DNA of 10,501 nucleotides from Ilumatobacteraceae bacterium. GTDB taxonomy: Bacteria; Actinomycetota; Acidimicrobiia; Acidimicrobiales; Ilumatobacteraceae. The position numbers and the translations under genes are program-made. Positions 1 to 5,608 of the stretch are shown piece by piece. The number at the start of each line of letters is the position of its first letter. Positions within the stretch are counted from its first letter, which is position 1. Below the pieces are notes generated by a model. That model was not told the origin of the DNA, searched no databases, and saw nothing but the letters and a program-made list of their open reading frames with translations. The DNA lies in contig JAIOXC010000043.1 of NCBI GenBank assembly GCA_021741795.1, positions 1 through 10,501 of the forward strand, read 5' to 3'.

Positions 1-326
1 TGCGTGCGGTCAATGAAATCGTTTGGCACCAGCAACACCTGTGCGCCAACCAAACTATGCGCGGCCAAATGTTCGTTGTACTTATTCATCAACTGACTTT
101 GTCCAACAGCAGCAAGCGCCTGCAGAGTCTGAGTGTCGGTTGGGCGCTGAGCCAAACCAAGTGCACCTACACCACCTGCGATTGCCCCAGACGTAACGAC
201 GATCACTTCGTTGCCCTCGTTACGCACGCGGGCCACCTGCTCACACAATGCACGAATCGCTTCGTTCTTGATAGCGCCATGCTCATCAGTTACTGATGAT
301 GTTCCAATTTTTACAACGATTCGCAT
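1..326 (-). CDS. proB: Glutamate 5-kinase, N-terminal part (cut by window edge)
   Basis: Glutamate 5-kinase phosphorylates L-glutamate with ATP to glutamyl-5-phosphate, the first step of proline synthesis in the cytoplasm. The 108 complete codons read here start MRIVVKIGTSSVT, the amino-acid-kinase nucleotide-binding strand and glycine loop. VTSGAIAGGVGALGL (about residues 44-58) is the second phosphate-binding segment, followed by RP and then LQALAAVGQSQLM (68-80) and AQVLLVPNDF (95-104), all typical of ProB. The remainder of the kinase domain and any C-terminal PUA domain lie beyond position 1. The ATG is separated from the obg stop by only two bases (TAG-AG-ATG). A GGAG about 8 nt upstream lies inside the last obg codons, so co-transcription and translational coupling with obg are likely. 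The obg-proB order is common in actinobacteria and other phyla. Confidence 0.95.
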   Translation of the reverse strand, partial: MRIVVKIGTSSVTDEHGAIKNEAIRALCEQVARVRNEGNEVIVVTSGAIAGGVGALGLAQRPTDTQTLQALAAVGQSQLMNKYNEHLAAHSLVGAQVLLVPNDFIDRT

Positions 327-328
327 CT

Positions 329-1579
329 CTACGTCTCCGGTGTGTACTCGAAACTAAAGGCCCCAATATGCACAACTGCTCCATCACTTGCTCCGGCTCG
401 CGACAACAGACGTGCCACGCCCAGTCGCTTCAGTCGCTCATCAATGTAGTTAAGTGCGTCGGGCGTCGACACATCACTTAAGGCAACCGACCGCTCAACA
501 TCGCGACCAATCAATCTAAATTCATTGTCGCCCATGCGTTCAATATGTGTGCCCTCTGGTTCTGGGCGAATTACGACCGATGACTCTTGGGACGGCACGA
601 GCGTGCGTGCGCGTTGCACCAACTCTGCAAGTGCTCCCAATATTGGTCGCACTCCATCACCAGTCACAGCCGACATCCGTTGGCCCTTCCATGCAAGCAT
701 CACTTCTTCGGTTGCTGCATCTGTTTTGGTTCCAACAACAATTCGTGGTCGCTCGAGCAACTCTGGCTGATAGGCCTGCAACTCTTGCAACAAAATTCGT
801 TCTTGCTCATCGGCAGACACTTCGTCCATCGGCGCAAGGTCGACAAGCACACACAACACGCGAGCACGCTCGATGTGGCGCAAAAACTGGTGCCCGAGTC
901 CGCGACCTTCGCTGGCACCCTCAATAATTCCTGGAATATCGGCGATAATGAATTCACTCGAACCGCCCATGCGCACGACGCCAAGGTGTGGCTCAAGCGT
1001 GGTAAATGGATAGTTAGCAATTTTTGGTTTTGCTGCGCTCACTGAACTAATAAATGTTGATTTACCCGCGTTTGGAAAACCAACAAGCGCTACGTCGGCC
1101 ATCAATTTGAGTTCAAGTTTTAGCCAGCGGTCTTTGCCATGCTCGCCTTGTTCCGCAAACTTTGGTGCGCGCCTGCGGTTCGACAAAAAGCGCGCATTGC
1201 CTCGTCCGCCCTGACCACCTTTTGCAGATTGCCAACGAGTGCCGTTGACAGCCAAATCGGCCAAAATTTCACCTGTGTACATATCGCGCACAACGGTGCC
1301 TTCAGGAACTTTGATGATCATCTCTTCGCCACGGCGACCGTGCAGGTCCTTGCCCATTCCGTGCACGCCATCGCCCGCCCGTCTGTGGGGGTGATCCCGA
1401 AAAGCCAACAACGAAGCAACGTTGTGGTCGGCCACGAGCCACACAGATCCGCCGTCGCCACCATCACCGCCGTTTGGGCCTCCAAAAGCAACTGGGCCTT
1501 CGCGCCTGAAACTGACACAGCCTGCACCACCGTCGCCACCGCGGACGTTTAATTGGGCTTCATCGACAAAGGCACTCAT
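329..1579 (-). CDS. obg: Obg family GTPase (ribosome assembly)
   Basis: Obg/CgtA is an essential GTPase that binds the 50S subunit and links ribosome maturation to growth and stress. The product is 416 aa from the ATG chosen here. Residues 1-160 form the glycine-rich Obg fold (RGGDGGAGCVSFRRE, GGPNGGDGGDGG, KGGQGGRGNARF). The G domain follows: G1 GFPNAGKST (167-175), switch I FTTLEPHLG (192-200), G3 DIPG (214-217), G4 TKTD (284-287) and G5 SA (303-304). About residues 330-416 are the Obg C-terminal domain (EFRLIGRDVER, LKRLGVARLL, VVHIGAFSFEY). The open frame extends 30 codons further upstream to 1669, but MSAFVDEAQLNVRGG is where the family normally begins and the extension would run into dgt on the other strand. 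AGGA 13 nt before the ATG is a weak ribosome site. G4 has Thr where NKxD is usual. The gene is normally next to rpmA; here dgt separates them. Confidence 0.97.
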   Translation of the reverse strand: MSAFVDEAQLNVRGGDGGAGCVSFRREGPVAFGGPNGGDGGDGGSVWLVADHNVASLLAFRDHPHRRAGDGVHGMGKDLHGRRGEEMIIKVPEGTVVRDMYTGEILADLAVNGTRWQSAKGGQGGRGNARFLSNRRRAPKFAEQGEHGKDRWLKLELKLMADVALVGFPNAGKSTFISSVSAAKPKIANYPFTTLEPHLGVVRMGGSSEFIIADIPGIIEGASEGRGLGHQFLRHIERARVLCVLVDLAPMDEVSADEQERILLQELQAYQPELLERPRIVVGTKTDAATEEVMLAWKGQRMSAVTGDGVRPILGALAELVQRARTLVPSQESSVVIRPEPEGTHIERMGDNEFRLIGRDVERSVALSDVSTPDALNYIDERLKRLGVARLLSRAGASDGAVVHIGAFSFEYTPET

Positions 1580-1627
1580 AGGGGCTATCAATCCTACTAG
1601 TACACCCTCCACGTATCGTGTAGATAT
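1580..1627. promoter_or_regulatory. Divergent obg/dgt intergenic promoter region
   Basis: Only 48 bp separate the start codons of obg (minus) and dgt (plus), so promoters for both must lie here or inside the neighbouring coding ends. On the plus strand TATCGT (1614-1619) fits a TANNNT -10 element. It would place the transcription start at about 1626-1628, essentially on the dgt ATG, which suggests a leaderless mRNA; no good -35 is seen. On the minus strand TAGGAT, 11 nt before the obg ATG, is another possible -10 hexamer. Both assignments rest on short matches and are tentative. Confidence 0.35.
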
Positions 1628-2779
1628 ATGACATCTGAACCAATTTCGCGCAGCGTGACATGGGCTCAAACAATGGATGGCTTTGCGTCAGACGATCAAA
1701 TTCGTTTCGCTCACAAAGACTCGTGGTCGGGTCCTGGCCAAAGGCAAATCATTGATCGCGCCGAGCGCGAGTCACGGGAAGACTCAGTTCTTGCACCGCT
1801 GGCGACACGTGCATTCGGTGCTGGCAATCGTGCGCATGCTGTAGAAGCAGACCCATTTCGCACCTGTTTCGAGCGTGACCGCGACCGCATCTTGCATGCT
1901 TCTGCATTTCGGCGTCTTGCAGGCAAAACTCAAGTGTTTGTGTTTCCACAAGACCATCAACGCACTCGCCTCACGCATGCTCTCGAAGTTGCCCAAGTCG
2001 CAACGTCGGTTGCACGCGCACTTGGGCTCAACGTTGCACTCACCGAAGCAATTGCACTCGGTCACGACTGCGGTCATGGTCCGGGTGGCCATGCATCCGA
2101 AGATGCTTTAAGTCCGTTTGTTCCCCAGGGTTTTGATCACGCCGTTTGGGGCGCCGACGTCACCTTGGTCCCACTCAATTTGTGTGTCGAAACCCTCGAC
2201 GGCATTCGCAATCACTCGTGGTCGCGTCCTGCACCAATGACACCTGAAGGCGAAGTCGTTTCGTGGGCAGATCGCATCGCCTATGTGTGTCACGACTTTG
2301 AAGATGCCGCAGCAACCGGAATTGTCACCTTCAACCAACTTCCAGAACAAGTACGCACACATTGCGGCACCGCTCGCTCTCAACAACTTCGCTCATTCAT
2401 TTCGTCAATGATCGCAGCAACTGCTGCAACCGGCCGTATCGGCATGCAACCGCAACAAGCCGACGCTCTCGCAGAGTTTCGTCGCTTCAACTACGACAAC
2501 ATTTATATGCGCGATGCATCTCGCAATCAAGCGAAATCAGTTATCGATCTTCTGCAAGCACTCGTCGAGCACTATGCGAGTCATCCACATTTGATGCTCA
2601 CCGACAGCGATCAAGATGCGAGCCTTGCAAAACACATTGCACCCGCACATTCAACTGAAGCACTGCATCACGCAGTTGCATACGTTGGAGGAATGACGGA
2701 CAGGTTTGCCTGCCGACAAGGCACAGCACTTCTTGGTTGGGACGCGAGCAGACTCCCTCAGGGAATCGATACGAATTAG
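1628..2779 (+). CDS. dgt: dGTPase-like HD-domain triphosphohydrolase (dgt family)
   Basis: Members of this family hydrolyse dNTPs to the nucleoside plus triphosphate and help control the dNTP pool. The product is 383 aa, in the usual range. Family landmarks appear in order: FRTCFERDRDRILHASAFRRLAGKTQVF split over 77-104, RTRLTHALEVAQ (112-123) with first metal ligand H117, LGHDCGHGPGGHASE (144-158) with H146-D147 and the accessory histidines H150 and H155, NLCVETLDGIRNH (184-196), WADRIAYVCHDFEDA (213-227) with the last metal ligand D215, and near the C-terminus AYVGGMTDRFA (351-361). This fits the shorter type-2 dGTPase-like proteins; the substrate cannot be read from sequence. No Shine-Dalgarno site precedes ATG 1628. 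An internal ATG at 1673 also keeps all conserved parts. It is the only plus-strand gene here: divergent from obg, with its stop interleaved with the rpmA stop. In many actinobacteria dgt sits near dnaG, so this site is unusual. Confidence 0.93.
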   Translation: MTSEPISRSVTWAQTMDGFASDDQIRFAHKDSWSGPGQRQIIDRAERESREDSVLAPLATRAFGAGNRAHAVEADPFRTCFERDRDRILHASAFRRLAGKTQVFVFPQDHQRTRLTHALEVAQVATSVARALGLNVALTEAIALGHDCGHGPGGHASEDALSPFVPQGFDHAVWGADVTLVPLNLCVETLDGIRNHSWSRPAPMTPEGEVVSWADRIAYVCHDFEDAAATGIVTFNQLPEQVRTHCGTARSQQLRSFISSMIAATAATGRIGMQPQQADALAEFRRFNYDNIYMRDASRNQAKSVIDLLQALVEHYASHPHLMLTDSDQDASLAKHIAPAHSTEALHHAVAYVGGMTDRFACRQGTALLGWDASRLPQGIDTN

Positions 2780-3030
2780 TTGTTTGGAACGACGTCGACA
2801 ACCTTGCGGCCGCGACGCTCACCAAACTTGACACTGCCATGCGAAAGCGCAAACAGCGTGTCGTCTTTGCCAATGCCCACGTTGTTACCTGGGTGCACTT
2901 TTGTGCCGCGTTGACGAATCAAAATTGTTCCTGCTGTGATCTTTGTGCCGTCAAATACTTTGACGCCGAGACGTTGCGCGTTCGAATCGCGACCGTTGCG
3001 GGTTGAACCGCCACCCTTGGTTTTCGACAT
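2776..3030 (-). CDS. rpmA: 50S ribosomal protein L27
   Basis: L27 is a protein of the 50S subunit whose flexible N-terminus reaches the peptidyl-transferase centre and helps place tRNA. The product is 84 aa, the normal length, and is recognised at once by MSKTKGGGSTRNGRDSNAQR, then the blocks LGVKVFDG, AGTILIRQRGTKVHPG, NVGIGKDDTLFA and GSVKFGERRGRK. There is no cleavable extension before the GGGSTRNGRDS block of the kind processed in Firmicutes. AAAGG lies about 9 nt before the ATG, inside the end of rplU, and 5 nt separate it from the rplU stop, so the two genes form one transcription unit. The TAA stop (2776-2778) shares bases with the TAG stop of the opposing dgt (2777-2779). Confidence 0.98.
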   Translation of the reverse strand: MSKTKGGGSTRNGRDSNAQRLGVKVFDGTKITAGTILIRQRGTKVHPGNNVGIGKDDTLFALSHGSVKFGERRGRKVVDVVPNN

Positions 3031-3035
3031 GAGAG

Positions 3036-3347
3036 TTAGCCTTTCTGAATGCTGGTGATTTCAATCACCGAGTACTTTTGACGATGACCAAAACGACGAC
3101 GCTGGTTGGTACGACGCTTGTAAGTAAAGCCGTCGATCTTTGGGCCAGCAGCAATGCCCATGACCTTTGCGGTCACCGACGATTTAGCGAGTTGTGCAGG
3201 AGTGGTCAAGATGGTTGAACCGTCCACGAGCATGATTGGGGTGAACTTCACCTCTGAGCCCTCTTGAGCATCGAGCAGTTCGACATGGACCTGTTGGCCC
3301 TTGGCGACCTTCTCTTGCTTGCCTCCGGATGCGATAATTGCGTACAT
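3036..3347 (-). CDS. rplU: 50S ribosomal protein L21
   Basis: L21 binds 23S rRNA in the 50S subunit. The product is 103 aa, the standard length. It starts MYAIIASGGKQEKVAKGQ, the highly conserved L21 N-terminus, followed by VHVELLDAQEGSEVKF, VDGSTILTTPAQLAKSSVTA and the basic C-terminal signature GFTYKRRTNQRRRFGHRQ. That last block contacts rRNA. It is the first gene of the rplU-rpmA pair and lies 59 nt after the rng stop. The nearest purine-rich sequences to the start are GGGTAAGAA within about 15 nt of the ATG, so the ribosome site is weak. Two hairpins sit just upstream (3372-3400). Confidence 0.98.
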   Translation of the reverse strand: MYAIIASGGKQEKVAKGQQVHVELLDAQEGSEVKFTPIMLVDGSTILTTPAQLAKSSVTAKVMGIAAGPKIDGFTYKRRTNQRRRFGHRQKYSVIEITSIQKG

Positions 3348-3371
3348 AAGAAGTTCTTACCCTATCCCTTT

Positions 3372-3400
3372 GGTTACCAGTAACCCAACCACCGGTTGGG
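3372..3400 (-). promoter_or_regulatory. Two base-sharing hairpins between rng and rplU
   Basis: Seen on the plus strand, CCCAACC (3384-3390), a 3-nt loop, and GGTTGGG (3394-3400) form a perfect 7-bp stem. GGTTAC (3372-3377) and GTAACC (3380-3385) form a second perfect palindrome with a 2-nt centre. The two share positions 3384-3385, and GGTT (minus strand, 3390-3387) could instead pair with AACC (3375-3372), so alternative folds exist. There is no U-run in the rplU direction. The element could be an rng 3' structure, a leader that controls rplU-rpmA, or a weak terminator. On the plus strand the larger hairpin is followed by GGTTATTTAG, so it might also stop antisense read-through from dgt. 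The role is inference; the pairing is visible. Confidence 0.45.
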
Positions 3401-3406
3401 GGTTAT

Positions 3407-5383
3407 TTAGTCCAGCATTGACAGATCGAGCGTAAATCCGCGACTGTCACAAACTGCGCAGGCATCAGCAAAACTCGTCAACAATCCTTCTCCAATACGT
3501 TTGCGGGTCATCTCCACAAGGCCAAGCTCCGATATTTCAAACACTTGGGTGCGAGTCTTATCTCGCGCAAGTGCGTCCTTAAATGACTCCAAAACCTTGC
3601 GACGATTTTCCCTGATCTCCATGTCGATGAAGTCAATGACGATGATGCCACCAATATCGCGCAGGCGCAATTGTCGAGCGATTTCTTCTGCGGCTTCAAG
3701 GTTGTTATAGAAAACAGTCTCTTCCAGGTTTGACTTACCAACGTTTTTGCCCGTATTCACGTCGATCACCGTGAGTGCTTCGGTGTGCTCAATGATCAGC
3801 GATCCACCAGAAGGTAGCCACACTTTCTTGTCGAGCGCCTTGAGCAATTGCTCGTGCACGCGATATTGCTCAAACAACGGAAGTTCGTCGGCTGCAGGGT
3901 TGTACAACTCGACACGATCGGCAAACTCTGGATTAAACGCCTGAATGTAATCGCGCACTTCAGCAAACAACACTGGGTCGTCAATTACAACGCCGCGATA
4001 CTCGCTTGTAAATTCTTCACGAATTACGCGCACTGCCAATGGCGGCTCGCGGTACAACAACGTTGGTGAGTTGGCTTTCTCTGCCGCACTACGAATGGCA
4101 TCCCACTGCGCAAGCAATCTGGTCATGTCGGTGGTGAGTTCATGCTCTGTCGCGTTCTCCGCAGCCGTACGCACGATAATTCCGTGCTGCTCTGGCTTGA
4201 TTCGATCAAGAATTCCACGCAATCGACGACGCTCGCCTTCTGGCAATCGCTTCGAAATTCCATACGTTCGCGAGTCTGGAATCAGAACTACAAAACGTCC
4301 TGGCAACGACACTTCTTGCGTTAGGCGACCGCCCTTTGCAGCGATTGGATTCTTGGTTACTTGACACAAAATCAACTGTCGTGCTTTGAGCACTTGCTCA
4401 ATGCGTGGGTCTGCGCCCTGTTCAACAACATCTTCTTTATCAAACTGCACATCGCCGCGATACAACACGGCATTTTTTGGCGTGCCGATATCAACGAATG
4501 CGGCCTCCATACCTGGCAACACATTTTGCACGCGACCAAGATAAATGTTTCCGTGAATCTGCGAGTCGTCATCAGCTGGTCGAGATACGTAATGCTCAAT
4601 CAGGCTTCTGCCCTCAAGCATTGCAACTTGCGTGAAATCTGGTCGCACTTGAACACACATGAGGTAACGACCAACAGCCTTGCCATTGCGCTCTTTGCCC
4701 TTACGGCGCTCCATCAATTCTGCATCGGTGCCCGGTGTCGTTTCACGGTCATCTGAGCGATTGCTTCGACCACGGCGGTTACGTCCACCTCGTTTGCCCC
4801 CGCGACGGCTCTTATTGCGCTCGCCAGATTCTTGTGATTTGTCGGTGTTGTCGCTTTGTTGAGCACCCTGCTTCGATTGCTTTGCAGTCTGCACTGCGGG
4901 CGATGTCGATTGAGCGCTTGGTGGTGCTGGACGAGTGTCGCCAATCTGGGGTTTTCGCACCAAAGCCTCGCCTGCCACTTCGGCCGACATCATGCGACCT
5001 TCTTGGGGCGGGTCTGGAAGCTCAAGCGGCTGGCGCTGAACTCGAGGTGGTTGCTGGGCACGAACAGCGGTCGGCGTCTCGCTCTCGTTATCGCCGCGAA
5101 GATCATCTGTGTCATTTTCGTCGTAATCGTCTGAGTCGTTGTGCACTGTGTTGGTATTTACTGCTTGAGTTCGTGTGCCACTGGCACTTGTGCGATTGCG
5201 ATTTCGACCTCCGCGGCGACCACGACGGCGCTTTTTGGCAGCAGCAATCGCCGCAGTTGACTCTGGGCTGAGGGCAGGACGCTGCGCTGGTGCGTCGTCA
5301 GTTGACGTATCAACAGTCGGTGCATTGTCAGCTGAATTGCCTGAATACTCGGACGCAGGTGCCCCTGGAACTACTTCACTCAT
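3407..5383 (-). CDS. rng: Ribonuclease E/G family endoribonuclease with long N-terminal extension
   Basis: RNase E/G enzymes are Mg-dependent endoribonucleases that cut single-stranded AU-rich RNA in mRNA decay and rRNA/tRNA processing. The product is 658 aa. Residues 1-235 are low-complexity and charged, with two arginine/glycine tracts: KKRRRGRRGGRNRNR (50-64) and KSRRGGKRGGRNRRGRSNR (191-209). The catalytic core begins near 240. The S1-like part is GNIYLGRVQNVLPGMEAAFVD (residues 278-298), with DVQF following. The DNase I-like part carries the two metal-binding aspartates in VIDVNTG (D541) and IVIDFIDME (D584). The Zn-link cysteines are C642 and C645 (CAVC), pairing subunits in E. coli RNase E. 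Only 13 residues follow the Zn link, so the small dimer domain of the E. coli enzymes is absent. N-terminal extensions of this type are known from actinobacterial RNase E. AAGGA and GAG precede the ATG. rng followed by rplU-rpmA is the usual actinobacterial order. Confidence 0.95.
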   Translation of the reverse strand: MSEVVPGAPASEYSGNSADNAPTVDTSTDDAPAQRPALSPESTAAIAAAKKRRRGRRGGRNRNRTSASGTRTQAVNTNTVHNDSDDYDENDTDDLRGDNESETPTAVRAQQPPRVQRQPLELPDPPQEGRMMSAEVAGEALVRKPQIGDTRPAPPSAQSTSPAVQTAKQSKQGAQQSDNTDKSQESGERNKSRRGGKRGGRNRRGRSNRSDDRETTPGTDAELMERRKGKERNGKAVGRYLMCVQVRPDFTQVAMLEGRSLIEHYVSRPADDDSQIHGNIYLGRVQNVLPGMEAAFVDIGTPKNAVLYRGDVQFDKEDVVEQGADPRIEQVLKARQLILCQVTKNPIAAKGGRLTQEVSLPGRFVVLIPDSRTYGISKRLPEGERRRLRGILDRIKPEQHGIIVRTAAENATEHELTTDMTRLLAQWDAIRSAAEKANSPTLLYREPPLAVRVIREEFTSEYRGVVIDDPVLFAEVRDYIQAFNPEFADRVELYNPAADELPLFEQYRVHEQLLKALDKKVWLPSGGSLIIEHTEALTVIDVNTGKNVGKSNLEETVFYNNLEAAEEIARQLRLRDIGGIIVIDFIDMEIRENRRKVLESFKDALARDKTRTQVFEISELGLVEMTRKRIGEGLLTSFADACAVCDSRGFTLDLSMLD

Positions 5384-5573
5384 GTCTTGCTCGTTTCCTT
5401 GATGAGATATCGCACCGAGGTGGCAGCGTTGCCGTCCACGTGCAATATCGTCGCGGTCCAGCGCTTCGAAAGAGGAAGACTCGTCTTCGCACTTTCGGAT
5501 CGCTATCGCGTGATCGACCTTTGGATGGGCAAATCGCCCGTCCTATCTCTCAAGGCTACCCCCTGACCCCTTA
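5384..5573 (-). promoter_or_regulatory. rng leader/promoter region with stem-loop at 5467-5497
   Basis: This gap holds no plausible gene. Its clearest structure is a two-part stem-loop 84-114 nt before the rng ATG. The outer stem is CGAAAG (5467-5472) with CTTTCG (5492-5497), and the inner stem is GAAGA (5475-5479) with TCTTC (5484-5488) around a 4-nt loop, joined by a small internal loop. A shorter GGGC/GCCC stem is at 5527-5539. RNase E genes in enterobacteria are autoregulated through 5'-leader hairpins, so a similar role is possible but unproven. I find no convincing -35/-10 pair, although a promoter is expected because the upstream operon seems to end at 5574-5592. Confidence 0.4.
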
Positions 5574-5592
5574 CCAAATGCGGCACATTTGG
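5574..5592 (-). terminator. Hairpin after rodA, probable terminator or 3' end stabiliser
   Basis: CCAAATG and CATTTGG form a perfect 7-bp stem with a 5-nt loop, 16-34 nt after the rodA stop codon. Two further C-G pairs can form across a 3-nt bulge (5569-5570 with 5593-5594). No U-run follows on the minus strand, so this is not a classical intrinsic terminator. U-less hairpins are commonly proposed as terminators or 3' stabilisers in actinobacteria. It lies where the mre operon would be expected to end. Confidence 0.45.
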
Positions 5593-5608
5593 GGCTTTGT
5601 TGGCCTGT

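Noticed and set aside
1139..1552. 137-aa open frame on the plus strand
   Set aside because: It is antisense to the conserved glycine-rich part of obg; its composition is explained by the obg codons.
1580..1669. 30-codon upstream extension of obg
   Set aside because: The extra residues do not resemble Obg, the conserved N-terminus starts at the 1579 ATG, and the extension would overlap dgt.
2754..2764. TCCC-TCA-GGGA inverted repeat near the dgt end as a terminator
   Set aside because: Only four base pairs, inside coding sequence, with no U-run on either strand.
4735..5271. 178-aa open frame on the plus strand
   Set aside because: It lies wholly antisense to the low-complexity N-terminus of rng, has no recognisable motif, and rng is certain from its catalytic residues.
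5551..5570. Paired G-runs on the minus strand as a G-quadruplex
   Set aside because: Only two adequate runs of G are present; four are needed.
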